From Spartinivicinus marinus (GTDB taxonomy: Bacteria > Pseudomonadota > Gammaproteobacteria > Pseudomonadales > Zooshikellaceae): a DNA stretch of 64,000 nucleotides. Every line of letters begins with the position of its first letter. Positions within the stretch are counted from its first letter, which is position 1. The stretch covers positions 1,488,001 to 1,552,000 of the forward strand of contig NZ_JAPJZK010000001.1 in assembly GCF_026309355.1 (NCBI RefSeq). Direction: 5' to 3'. Both the position numbers and the translations under genes were made by a program. Under the pieces are notes generated by a model that did not search any database, was not told the origin of the DNA, and saw only the letters and a program-made list of their open reading frames with translations. Positions 52,604 through 61,021 of this stretch are shown piece by piece.

Positions 52604-53644
52604 CTAAAGAGAAACTTTTTCTAAAATTGCTTGAATCTTCTGGTAATGACTACCTTTCCAGTACACCTGCTGACAACTCTGGCATTGATTAAACTCATCA
52701 TAAAATTCAAACACACCTTCAGGCACCTGATCATAAATAGTATCTTTGTTGACTGCCTTTATTTCACCATTACATTTGCTGCATAGGGTTAACGGTCGAA
52801 CCAAATCATAAAGTCGATAAAACGCCATAATCTCAATAAACTGAGCCAATGGATCGGTATTTCTCACCCAACGCCCATAGCAGACATTACTTCGCTTTAG
52901 CAGACCAATATCCCGGCTTAACAGAATACGCTGCTGCTGTTCAGCAATAGATGCAAGCTTTTGATCTCCTAGATCACTGTTCTGATAGAAACAGTCAAAA
53001 CCAGCTATCCGCAAGTAGCGAAGCAGCCCACCCAAGTGAACATCAAGTAGAAAACGCGGCCCCGACTCTGGCAGTTGTTGCACAATCGCTTGTGGATGAG
53101 GATACGGATGCACTACAACTGTATCCTTATTTTTCAATAAATAAGTAAAGTCGACAGACTGCTCATTAGCTGTTATGTAAGCCACTTCAACATGGGGCAA
53201 GCCTAATGACTCAATCACATCTTTGATAGATGGCTTATCGTCAAATGTAAAATGGATTGTGCTATCGGGTAACAAGTCAACGCACTCACCTAAAAAATGT
53301 ATTTTACTGGCATACATTTTTTGATTCGCCAATTGACTGTTCTCTAAAAAACCAGGCCATAATTGAATAATCATATTTTTTGCCTGAATTTCATTAATTC
53401 CAGCTAAGGCAGCCAGCTTTTTTATCCAGCCAGGATATAACGAAAAAACCAGGGTGCGGTTTATCTTCGGAAATAGACCATTTTGATGTTTAAGGTAGTT
53501 AATGTAGTGATGGTGACTGTTAAACCCATATAGTTGGGCCAGTAATTCTCTTGCCGTAGCATGTTTAATAGAGTCACGAGGCCAGTGTTTAACAATAGAT
53601 TTTGCTTGCTGCTTAAAAGCACGCGCAGAAATGAGTAAGGGCAT
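52604..53644 (-). CDS. Mut7-C RNase domain protein with ubiquitin-like domain
   Basis: A 346-aa protein. Residues about 190-340 match the Mut7-C (PIN-fold RNase) domain: RFLLDVHLGGLLRYLRIAGFDC, LASIAEQQQRILLSRDIGLLKRS, and a zinc ribbon (CSKCNGEIK ... CQSCQQVYW) at the end. The part before it (about 110-185) has the beta-rich pattern of the Mut7-C ubiquitin-like domain (IHFTFDDKPSIKDVIESLGLPHVEV). The first 100 residues, helical and basic, are extra. The role is probably RNA processing or decay, but no target is known. It stands alone. Confidence 0.82.
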   Translation of the reverse strand: MPLLISARAFKQQAKSIVKHWPRDSIKHATARELLAQLYGFNSHHHYINYLKHQNGLFPKINRTLVFSLYPGWIKKLAALAGINEIQAKNMIIQLWPGFLENSQLANQKMYASKIHFLGECVDLLPDSTIHFTFDDKPSIKDVIESLGLPHVEVAYITANEQSVDFTYLLKNKDTVVVHPYPHPQAIVQQLPESGPRFLLDVHLGGLLRYLRIAGFDCFYQNSDLGDQKLASIAEQQQRILLSRDIGLLKRSNVCYGRWVRNTDPLAQFIEIMAFYRLYDLVRPLTLCSKCNGEIKAVNKDTIYDQVPEGVFEFYDEFNQCQSCQQVYWKGSHYQKIQAILEKVSL

Positions 53645-53929
53645 AACATTTACCTTTGTCTAGCCTAACAGTGCCAACGTCCCACTCTACAGGCACTAGC
53701 CATATATACTTTGACAATCAGTTAATGTTACTTAAAAGAGTCAAGCTACAAATAATACTTCCTGGCAGATCAGCCTTCTCTTGTGGGAAGATGGATGCGA
53801 AGTCACCCAATAACAACAGCTTACTGGATACAGCTACAAAAGCAAAGCCCTTCTCAGCACCAGCTACTAGTACAGCTCAGCCAGAAACTGCTAAGCTTTT
53901 AGCTAACACTCTACTTGAAATAAAATCTC

Positions 53930-54697
53930 ATGAGGCTGCTAACTGCTCTTTTTATCGTTTTACTTAGTTTCTCTGCTGTTGCAGAAGAAGCAAATTTATT
54001 AGAAATCACCACTGGCGAATACCCTCCCTGGTCAGCTAAAGATTACAAGCATGGCGGATTTGTTCACCACATGATTACAGAAGCCTTTCAACGAGAAGGC
54101 TACAAAGTGGATTACACATACCACATATGGGCAAGAAATTATAAAGAAGGACAAAAAGGGAAATACCATGCTACCGCATTTTGGTACCACTCTGAAGAAA
54201 GAGCGAAATCCTTTTATTACAGCGACGCGCTATATTCTGAGGATGTGGTTTTTTTCCATTTAAAAACCACTGCTTTTACAACATGGAAAACCCTGAAAGA
54301 TTTAGAAGGATACCGAATTGGTGCCACCAGAGGCTACACCTACACGCCAGAGTTTTGGAAAGCTCAAGAGACTGGCACATTAAATATAATTGTTAATAAG
54401 TCAGATAAAATTAATTTCAAAATGCTGTTAAGAAAAAGAGTTGATCTTTTCTTAATGGCTACAGTTGCCGGCTATAGTCTTTTACAAAAAGAATTCTCTG
54501 CCCCCCAAGCTCAAACCTTAACCTACCACCACACCCCTTTATTTAGCAGCACTGCCCATTTATTATTTCCAAAAACAAGAGAAGATGCACAGCCTTTACT
54601 TAAAGCTTTTAATAAAGGCTTACAGGCGATAAAACAAGATGGCTTCTACGATAAGTATTATGATTTACTTTTGGAGGGTTATTATGAAAATCCTTAA
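53930..54697 (+). CDS. Orphan periplasmic solute-binding protein, SBP_bac_3-like (WAR-motif group)
   Basis: A 255-aa secreted protein. The signal MRLLTALFIVLLSFSAVA leads to the mature sequence opening EEANLLEITTGEYPPWSAKDYKHGGFVHHMITEAF. The shared motif is IWARNYKEGQKGK, then HSEERAKSF. It is the fourth member of this group in the window and the most distant in position. No transporter partner is adjacent. A short frame upstream (53656-53967) overlaps its start and is not supported as a gene. The substrate is unknown, and a sensory role is possible. Confidence 0.8.
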   Translation: MRLLTALFIVLLSFSAVAEEANLLEITTGEYPPWSAKDYKHGGFVHHMITEAFQREGYKVDYTYHIWARNYKEGQKGKYHATAFWYHSEERAKSFYYSDALYSEDVVFFHLKTTAFTTWKTLKDLEGYRIGATRGYTYTPEFWKAQETGTLNIIVNKSDKINFKMLLRKRVDLFLMATVAGYSLLQKEFSAPQAQTLTYHHTPLFSSTAHLLFPKTREDAQPLLKAFNKGLQAIKQDGFYDKYYDLLLEGYYENP

Positions 54698-54937
54698 TTT
54701 ATAATCGGCACTAAAAATCAGTGCAACCTCACTTAATAAAAAACGATCAAAGACTTCACCTAAAATATTCTCAACGCATCTTCAAACATAAAACCATATA
54801 CACAAGCTATATAAATTTTATGGATGTTGGCTCGCCCCCCCTATCATTATATTTTATTTTACATTGAGGTGACAAAACAAGCTGGTGTTTATTGTTAAAT
54901 AAACATACAATCAAACAAATTTATATTGGTGCGAATC

Positions 54938-55144
54938 ATGAAAAAAGTATTGCTATCTTTAAGTTTGGTTATTTTAGCTGGTTGCGCTAACCCCAAAATA
55001 ATTCAGATGAAAGATGGATCAACAATTGAAACAACAGACAATGTCTTTTTTGACGAGGAGACAGAGTTCTATTGGTATATCAATAGTAAAGGAAGAAAAA
55101 AATCTATTAATAAAGATGAAGTTATTAGTATTGAAGATATGTAA
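54938..55144 (+). CDS. YgdI/YgdR-like lipoprotein (DUF903)
   Basis: A 68-aa small lipoprotein. The lipobox is LAGC with the acylated Cys near residue 15. The body (MKDGSTIETTDNVFFDEETEFYWYINSKGRKKSINKDEVISIEDM) fits the DUF903 SH3-like fold of YgdI/YgdR, whose exact role is unknown. An earlier in-frame codon at 54926 exists, but MKKVLLSLS is the natural signal start. Confidence 0.88.
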   Translation: MKKVLLSLSLVILAGCANPKIIQMKDGSTIETTDNVFFDEETEFYWYINSKGRKKSINKDEVISIEDM

Positions 55145-55243
55145 ACTGATTCGTACCACCAAGGATGTTACATTAATCTTTATTAATAGCTTAAGGATAA
55201 CACTATAAAGTGCTCTTTTATGCGGGAGATGGATCCCTGAGTA

Positions 55244-55660
55244 TCACTTTACCAACTTACTCAGGGGCTTCTCTATACAGAATCGCCTAAGAAAGTAGTA
55301 AAAAAGCCCCATGCATACTATTTGAACACCTAAAAGTCCAAACCAGCCTAGCTCAGGGATAAAAAACATACATGGGATAAAGCTAACTGATATCAAGCCA
55401 AATAATACAGCCGCTTTAAACTCAAGCATCCGGCTTTCGAATACCCACAACCGAACCAGCTCAGTCAATCCTACTGCTATTAAAGCAAAGACAGCCAAAA
55501 AAACAGCAATAGTAACGTTGAGTCGTGGATCCATTTCAGGCAGTATTCCTGTTTCTTGGTAATAAGCTTGGCGCATATCCATGTGTATTATCGAAACGGT
55601 ATACACAACAGAAAGCATTCCTAACAAAATACCAAACACTTCGATAAAAAGCTTTTTCAA
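55244..55660 (-). CDS. Unknown four-helix membrane protein
   Basis: I do not recognise this 138-aa protein. Four hydrophobic helices are evident (about 5-25, 48-68, 82-102, 105-125), with a basic C-terminus (RRFCIEKPLSKLVK). The loop after helix one (DMRQAYYQETGILPEMDPR) faces the other side. It resembles the DUF4345-type small membrane proteins only loosely. It is convergent with the lipoprotein and 31 bp from the DMT transporter's 3' end on the same strand, so it may be cotranscribed or downstream. Confidence 0.6.
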   Translation of the reverse strand: MKKLFIEVFGILLGMLSVVYTVSIIHMDMRQAYYQETGILPEMDPRLNVTIAVFLAVFALIAVGLTELVRLWVFESRMLEFKAAVLFGLISVSFIPCMFFIPELGWFGLLGVQIVCMGLFYYFLRRFCIEKPLSKLVK

Positions 55661-55691
55661 CGAACTATCTCAACAAACTATTTCTAACAAG

Positions 55692-56567
55692 CTAGGCCTC
55701 TACTGGCCCCCTACGTTCAAACCGCTTGGCCAGGTATTCATTTAACAGTAAAGCAATCAGAATAAAGCTCCCTCCTAAACAGAGCTTCAAAATATCAGCA
55801 TTTCGGTTCCAAATCAGCAAGTTAACCAGAATGCCTGCAGGAATAAGCGCATTATTCATGATAGCTAGTGCCCCGGCATTAACCAGGGTTGCACCTTTAT
55901 TCCAAAGAAAATAGCCAACACCAGAGGCGACAATACCTAGCCATAATAAAATTCCCCATTGTAGCCCTGACTCAGGATATTTGGGCTGCCCCATAACACC
56001 CCAAGCAACCAGGGCTACCACTAAGGCACCCAAATAAAAGCAACCAAACACGGCATGCTGGGGTAACTGTTCTGACTCTCGCTGCATAATGACTTTGTAA
56101 CCCACCTGCCCCAATGCAAAACAGAGATTAGCGGCCTGAACGACAAAAAAGCCCAGCACATAATCTTGGGTTAAATTGTCATAACGCATTACCGCTGCTC
56201 CCAATACAGCCAGTCCAGCCGTTAACAAGTAAATGGGGGAAAACCGTCCTGCTAACAAGTCATAAGCTAGCGTCACATAAATTGGCGTAAATATCGTAAA
56301 TACAAGGACTTCGGGTACGGTTAACAAGAGAAATGACTGGTAATAAAACACATACATCATTCCCAACTGCACAGCCCCTACCCCCATCAGCTTGAGCATT
56401 AAACCAGGCTTTAGCCATTGTTTTCTTAGAAAAGGCAAAAACACTAAGCTGGCAAGTATGATTCTCGTTAACACCGAAAAATAGGCATCTACCTGGCCTG
56501 CCAGATACACACCAATTAAGCTAAATGAAAAAGCCCAAAGTAAAGTGACACCTACTAAGTAATACAT
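55692..56567 (-). CDS. DMT/EamA family metabolite transporter
   Basis: A 291-aa inner-membrane carrier with ten predicted helices in two EamA halves (about 1-135 and 145-280), such as LLWAFSFSLIGVYLAG, LTVPEVLVFTIFTPIYVTL and GILLWLGIVASGVGYFLWNKGATLVNAGALAIMNNALIPAGILVNLLIW. The substrate is unknown. The frame is open 55 codons further upstream, but that part lies in a family B repeat and is not protein-like. The Met at 56567 has AAGGG five bases upstream, and this AAGGG belongs to the end of the repeat. Confidence 0.88.
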   Translation of the reverse strand: MYYLVGVTLLWAFSFSLIGVYLAGQVDAYFSVLTRIILASLVFLPFLRKQWLKPGLMLKLMGVGAVQLGMMYVFYYQSFLLLTVPEVLVFTIFTPIYVTLAYDLLAGRFSPIYLLTAGLAVLGAAVMRYDNLTQDYVLGFFVVQAANLCFALGQVGYKVIMQRESEQLPQHAVFGCFYLGALVVALVAWGVMGQPKYPESGLQWGILLWLGIVASGVGYFLWNKGATLVNAGALAIMNNALIPAGILVNLLIWNRNADILKLCLGGSFILIALLLNEYLAKRFERRGPVEA

Positions 56568-56568
56568 A

Positions 56569-56793
56569 TATACCCTTCTCGAATGATTTTTAGGGTTTGT
56601 TGTCGCCGCTAAGCACCATGGATGGTGTGAATGCAGTTTATGCATGGTGGTATGGATACCACTAATTAGAGCAATGCAGGAGCAATTGCCGAGGAGCAAT
56701 AAACTGTCTTCACCCCAATCATTTATAAACACATAAACTCATGGGGCTTCATCGCTTGACAGCCGCCCCTAAAAACCCTTCGCTTTGGGTATA
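56569..56793 (-). repeat. Dispersed repeat family B, longest copy
   Basis: A 225-bp element. Read on the minus strand it begins TATACCCAAAGCGAAGG and ends GAGAAGGGTATA. It shares GGGGTGAAGACAGTTTATTG and GCATTCACACCATCC with the copy at 11531 but has an extra block (GCAATTGCTCCTGCATTGC region). Its terminal AAGGG lies at ribosome-binding-site distance from the start of the transporter gene. Confidence 0.85.
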
Positions 56794-56872
56794 GTTTAAA
56801 ATTCACACAGCAGTATTTAGGGGGAAGCAATAATGACAAAAACCAGCGTGCTATGCCAGATTAAGCAATAAC

Positions 56873-56900
56873 AAAAAACCCGGCAAATGCCGGGCTTTTT
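56873..56900 (-). terminator. Terminator of glyA
   Basis: CCCGGC and GCCGGG pair around AAAT, with A- and T-tracts on each side (AAAAAACCCGGC, GGGCTTTTT). It lies 26 bp past the glyA stop on the minus strand. Confidence 0.9.
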
Positions 56901-56926
56901 GTAAGGTTTTAGCGATGCTTCAGCAA

Positions 56927-58183
56927 TTAGCTGTAAACAGGCAATTTAGCGCAAATTGCTTTTACCTTTTCTTTAACAGACTCAGCAACTGACTCATCAT
57001 TGATGTTATCCAGTACATCACAGATCCAGCCTGCTAACTCTTTAGCATCCGCTTCTTTAAAACCTCTGCGAGTAATTGCTGGAGTACCAATTCTTAAGCC
57101 ACTGGTAATAAAGGGTGAGCGCGGGTCATTAGGCACTGCATTCTTATTTACAGTGATATTTGCTTTGCCTAATGCAGCATCAGCATCCTTACCGGTATAT
57201 TCCTTATCGATTAAATCAACCAGAAACAGGTGATCATCGGTACCACCAGAAACAATCTTAATGCCTCTGCTCAAGAAAACATCACACATAGCTTGAGCAT
57301 TTTTAACCACTTGCTCTTGATAGGCTTTAAATTCTTCACTCATAGCTTCTTTAAAGCAAACCGCTTTTGCGGCGATCACATGCATTAAAGGACCACCCTG
57401 GCTTTCAGGGAATACAGCGAAGTTTAATTTCTTCTGTAATTCTTCATCGTTGCCAGCGGCAAGAATCAAACCACCACGAGGACCACCTAAGGTTTTATGG
57501 GTAGTCGTTGTGACTACATGAGCATGTGGAACAGGCGAAGGGTAAACACCTGTAGCAATCAAACCAGCCACATGAGCCATATCCACTAAAAGATAAGCAC
57601 CAACCTTATCAGCAATTTCACGGAAGCGAGCCCAGTCAACTACACGAGAATAAGCAGAAAAGCCGCCCACAATCATTTTTGGCTTGTATTCCAGAGCAAG
57701 CTGCTCAACTTGATCATAGTCGATTTCACCCGTTTCAGGGTTTAAGCCATACTGTACGGCATTATATATACGACCAGAGAAACTTACTTTTGCACCGTGG
57801 GTTAAGTGGCCACCGTGAGCTAGGCTCATTCCTAAAACAGTATCGCCTGGCTTCAACAGAGCCATGTAAACTGCTGCATTTGCCTGGGAACCAGAGTGAG
57901 GTTGAACGTTAGCATAATCTGCTTTAAATAAGGCTTTAGCTCTTTCTATAGCCAGCTCTTCAACCACATCAACATGCTCACAACCACCGTAATAACGCTT
58001 GCCAGGGTAGCCTTCAGCATACTTATTAGTCAGCACAGAGCCTTGCGCCTCCATTACCCGCGGGCTGGCATAATTTTCAGAAGCTATCAGCTCGATATGC
58101 TCCTCCTGCCGACAGGTCTCGTCTTGCATCGCTTGCCATAGATCTGGATCAAAACTGGCAATATTCATATCACGTGTAAACAT
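56927..58183 (-). CDS. glyA: Serine hydroxymethyltransferase
   Basis: A 418-aa PLP enzyme that interconverts serine and glycine and feeds one-carbon units to folate. The start [19 protein letters not shown] and [24 protein letters not shown] are near-identical in pattern to E. coli GlyA. The PLP lysine is in [14 protein letters not shown] and the substrate loop in [20 protein letters not shown]. The length is normal. It is divergent from ettA with a 431-bp spacer and is followed by a strong terminator. Confidence 0.97.
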   Translation of the reverse strand: MFTRDMNIASFDPDLWQAMQDETCRQEEHIELIASENYASPRVMEAQGSVLTNKYAEGYPGKRYYGGCEHVDVVEELAIERAKALFKADYANVQPHSGSQANAAVYMALLKPGDTVLGMSLAHGGHLTHGAKVSFSGRIYNAVQYGLNPETGEIDYDQVEQLALEYKPKMIVGGFSAYSRVVDWARFREIADKVGAYLLVDMAHVAGLIATGVYPSPVPHAHVVTTTTHKTLGGPRGGLILAAGNDEELQKKLNFAVFPESQGGPLMHVIAAKAVCFKEAMSEEFKAYQEQVVKNAQAMCDVFLSRGIKIVSGGTDDHLFLVDLIDKEYTGKDADAALGKANITVNKNAVPNDPRSPFITSGLRIGTPAITRRGFKEADAKELAGWICDVLDNINDESVAESVKEKVKAICAKLPVYS

Positions 58184-58614
58184 GAAAATCCTCTACTCCC
58201 ATCTTAAACACAAGGTTACCGCGGCAATGCTCCGCTATTTACTGAAAAGCCAAAGGCGCTAATTTATTGGTAGTACTTTTTAGTGATAGTACTTTTTGCA
58301 GTAGAATGCCTTTACTAAAAAAGCACTACCACTAAAAATGTCATGTACTATTAAGACCTTTACCCATATACAGGTCTGCTAACTGCAATTAAAGTAATAT
58401 TGTACCTCATTAGAGCAATGCAAGGCATATGAAATAACGGCAACAACATTAACTATTTTACTCAAGTTTGCTGATAAACGGTTTAATTACGGCATTTTTC
58501 GTCTTATATTCGACACATCTATTATCAAAAACTGACTGCTACGGATTGCCATCAGCGACCGCTTTCGGTACCTTGTGCAGCATTTTTAACCAAGCAAAGT
58601 GTTAATACATAACA
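58184..58614. other. Divergent spacer glyA-ettA with long hairpin
   Basis: A 431-bp non-coding region holding the promoters for glyA and ettA. The imperfect 80-bp inverted repeat at 58271-58350 is the main structure. I could not assign individual promoter boxes or a PurR-type operator with confidence. Confidence 0.55.
58271..58350. repeat. Long imperfect inverted repeat
   Basis: The left half (TAGTACTTTTTAGTGATAGT then ACTTTTT) pairs with the right half (AAAAAAGCACTACCACTAAA then AATGTCATGTACTA). The stem is about 27 bp with one bulge of about six bases and an unpaired loop of about 18. It looks like an independent MITE-like or foldback element, in one copy here. Confidence 0.65.
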
Positions 58615-60276
58615 ATGGCTCAATACGTTTATACTATGAACCGAGTGGGGAAAGTGGTTCCCCCCAAACGTGAAATTTTAAAAGACATTTCTCTCTCCTT
58701 TTTTCCTGGCGCCAAAATTGGTGTTTTAGGCTTAAATGGTGCAGGGAAGTCTACCCTGCTAAAAATCATGGCAGGGATCGATACCGAAATAGAAGGTGAC
58801 GCTCGCCCACAGCCTGGCATCAACGTAGGTTACCTGCCACAGGAACCCCAGCTAGATCCAGAGAAAAATGTAAAAGAAATTGTTGAAGAAGCCGTTTCTG
58901 AAATTAAAGAAGCCCAGCAACGTCTTGATGAAGTCTACGCCGCTTATGCCGAACCTGATGCAGATTTTGACGCATTAGCAGCCGAACAAGCTCGTCTGGA
59001 AAATATTATTCAATCCGCCGATGCCCATAACCTGGAGCGCAAACTGGAAGTCGCGGCTGATGCACTTCGTTTACCGCCTTGGGATGCTCAAGTGAAAAAC
59101 CTATCAGGTGGTGAAAAACGCCGGGTAGCTTTATGCCGTTTATTATTATCTAACCCAGACATGCTGCTACTAGACGAGCCAACTAACCACTTGGATGCAG
59201 AAAGCGTGGGCTGGATGGAACGCTTCCTTCATGAATACCCAGGTACTGTCGTCGCGGTTACCCACGATCGTTATTTCCTTGATAACGTTGCTGGTTGGAT
59301 TCTTGAGCTTGACCGTGGCCACGGTATTCCATTTGAGGGTAATTACACCCATTGGCTGGAAACCAAAGAACAACGTTTAGCCATTGAAGAAAAGCAGCAA
59401 CAAGCAAAAGACAAAGCTATCAAGCATGAGTTAGAGTGGGTTCGCTCTAACGCCAAGGGCCGCCAGGCGAAAAGCAAAGCCCGTCTTGCTCGCTTTGAAG
59501 AAATGAACTCACAAGACTTTCAAAGCCGTAACGAAACTAACGAAATTTACATTCCACCGGGTCCACGTTTAGGTGAAAAAGTCATTGAGTTTAATGGCGT
59601 CAGCAAAGCCTTCGGTGACAAGCTACTCTTTGAAAACCTATCTTTTGCTATTCCCAAAGGAGCCATCGTCGGTATCATCGGTGGTAACGGTGCGGGTAAA
59701 TCCACTTTATTCAAACTTATTTCAGGTCAAGAGCAGCCTGATAGTGGTGAAGTGACTATTGGTGAAACCGTAGAACTGGCTTTTGTTGATCAAAGCAGAG
59801 ATAGCTTGGATGGCAGCAAAACGGTTTGGGAAGAAATTTCCGAAGGCCAAGATATGATCCGTATCGGTAGTTACGAAGTACCATCTCGGTCTTATGTGGG
59901 CCGCTTTAACTTTAAAGGCTCCGATCAACAAAAATTCGTTAAAGATTTATCCGGTGGTGAGCGCGGCCGTTTACACCTGGCAAACACCCTGAAAAAAGGT
60001 GCCAACGTATTATTACTGGATGAGCCTTCAAACGACCTGGACGTAGAAACCTTACGTGCATTGGAAGAAGCCTTACTGGCCTTCCCAGGCTGTGCGGTAG
60101 TAATTTCCCACGATCGTTGGTTCTTAGACCGGATTGCTACTCACATTTTGGCATACGAAGGCGACTCAACCGTAACCTTCTTCGAAGGCAACTACACCGA
60201 GTACGAAGCCGACAGGAAAAAGCGTCTGGGCGATAATGCTCAACCGAAACGGGTGAAATACAAGCGATTGGCTTAA
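58615..60276 (+). CDS. ettA: Energy-dependent translational throttle protein EttA (ABC-F)
   Basis: A 553-aa cytoplasmic ABC-F ATPase (E. coli EttA is 555 aa) that acts at the ribosomal E site according to energy state. Domain 1 has GLNGAGKST (about 41), LSGGEKRRVAL and LLLDEPTNHLD. Domain 2 has GGNGAGKST (about 357), LSGGERGRLHLA and LLLDEPSNDLD. The start AQYVYTMNRVGKVVPPKREILKDISLSFFPGAKIG is typical. The linker region (about 240-320) carries the arm and P-site motif. No membrane domain is present, as expected. Confidence 0.95.
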   Translation: MAQYVYTMNRVGKVVPPKREILKDISLSFFPGAKIGVLGLNGAGKSTLLKIMAGIDTEIEGDARPQPGINVGYLPQEPQLDPEKNVKEIVEEAVSEIKEAQQRLDEVYAAYAEPDADFDALAAEQARLENIIQSADAHNLERKLEVAADALRLPPWDAQVKNLSGGEKRRVALCRLLLSNPDMLLLDEPTNHLDAESVGWMERFLHEYPGTVVAVTHDRYFLDNVAGWILELDRGHGIPFEGNYTHWLETKEQRLAIEEKQQQAKDKAIKHELEWVRSNAKGRQAKSKARLARFEEMNSQDFQSRNETNEIYIPPGPRLGEKVIEFNGVSKAFGDKLLFENLSFAIPKGAIVGIIGGNGAGKSTLFKLISGQEQPDSGEVTIGETVELAFVDQSRDSLDGSKTVWEEISEGQDMIRIGSYEVPSRSYVGRFNFKGSDQQKFVKDLSGGERGRLHLANTLKKGANVLLLDEPSNDLDVETLRALEEALLAFPGCAVVISHDRWFLDRIATHILAYEGDSTVTFFEGNYTEYEADRKKRLGDNAQPKRVKYKRLA

Positions 60277-60592
60277 CCCCCTTATCTCTCACACTCAATC
60301 ACTAGCACTGTCGTAAAATCTCGTTTTAGCTCTCTCGGTAGGAGGGCTATCACTAAAGCCTGTGTATATGGAGTAATAGGAAATTCTGTAGCTGCGACAG
60401 GGATGTCGCTTTAGCTCTTGATATGCCAGAGAAGGCATTTCAAGAGCGGTGGAAGAATAGCCTATTATTCCATATCGAACACCAATCTTATTTTTTACAC
60501 TATTTCGCGACAGCCTCACAACCACACCTTACTTGCCCCCTTAACCGCCTTAGCTATAGTTAAGTAAGCTGATCTTGGATATAGGTATCGCT
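60277..60592. other. Spacer between ettA and a PilZ gene, mostly repeat
   Basis: About 315 bp, of which 60308-60513 is a composite repeat with a structured family A core. The remainder, 60514-60592, holds the promoter region of the PilZ gene and no other recognisable feature. Confidence 0.6.
60308..60513. repeat. Composite MITE-like repeat with family A core and CTGTCG ends
   Basis: The ends CTGTCGTAAAAT and ATTTCGCGACAG are imperfect inverse complements and resemble the ends of the element at 51710. The core (60366-60476) has outer arms ATATGGAGTAATAGG/CCTATTATTCCATAT. Inner hairpins are GCGACA(60394-60399)/TGTCGC(60404-60409) and GCTCTTGA(60414-60421)/TCAAGAGC(60440-60447) enclosing ATGCC/GGCAT. 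Compared with 5780-5891, paired bases change together. Confidence 0.85.
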
Positions 60593-60970
60593 ATGGCAAA
60601 AGATTCTTCTGGTGATCAAGAAAGGCGCAAGTTTAGTCGTATTGCATTCGATGCAGGCACTGTCCTCACTCAAAACGAGCAAGATTGGAAAGTGTCACTG
60701 GTTGATATTTCCTTAAAAGGGATTCTTGTAAAAGCCCCAAAAGATTTTGATATTAATCCAGATAAACCCCTGCTAGCTAAAATTCAGCTGGATAATGTTC
60801 TCAATATTACGATGGCCCTGCGCTTTGCCCATAAAGAAGGCGATCATATAGGTTTTACTTGTACTCAAATTGATATTGACAGTATTTCCCATCTACGGCG
60901 TCTGACTGAGCTTAACCTTGGCTCAACTGATCTGTTGGAAAGAGAACTCTGCGCACTCGGCTGTGATTGA
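60593..60970 (+). CDS. PilZ domain protein (cyclic di-GMP receptor)
   Basis: A 125-aa single-domain cytoplasmic PilZ protein. The RxxxR motif is in QERRKFSRIAFD, and the (D/N)xSxxG motif is in VDISLKGILV, so both c-di-GMP contacts are present. HKEGDHIGFTCTQIDIDSISHLRRL closes the domain. The frame opens at a TTG six codons earlier (60575). I chose the ATG at 60593, preceded by AGGT at usable spacing. It lies just before radA, but any functional link is unclear. Confidence 0.88.
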   Translation: MAKDSSGDQERRKFSRIAFDAGTVLTQNEQDWKVSLVDISLKGILVKAPKDFDINPDKPLLAKIQLDNVLNITMALRFAHKEGDHIGFTCTQIDIDSISHLRRLTELNLGSTDLLERELCALGCD

Positions 60971-61021
60971 TCCAAGCTAACCCTGCCAGCTAAAATGTTC
61001 ACTTCTTGATAGCAGGGTTTA

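Larger units (their letters stand above)
56568..56926. other. Spacer between glyA and the DMT transporter
   Basis: About 360 bp made up of the long family B repeat (56569-56793) and the glyA terminator (56873-56900). Between them about 80 bp hold nothing identifiable. Confidence 0.65.

Noticed and set aside
53656-53967. A 103-codon open frame upstream of the solute-binding gene
   Set aside because: It has no ribosome-binding site or recognisable domain, overlaps the start of the next gene by 38 bp, and its Ser/Thr/Lys-rich sequence looks like chance translation of a spacer.
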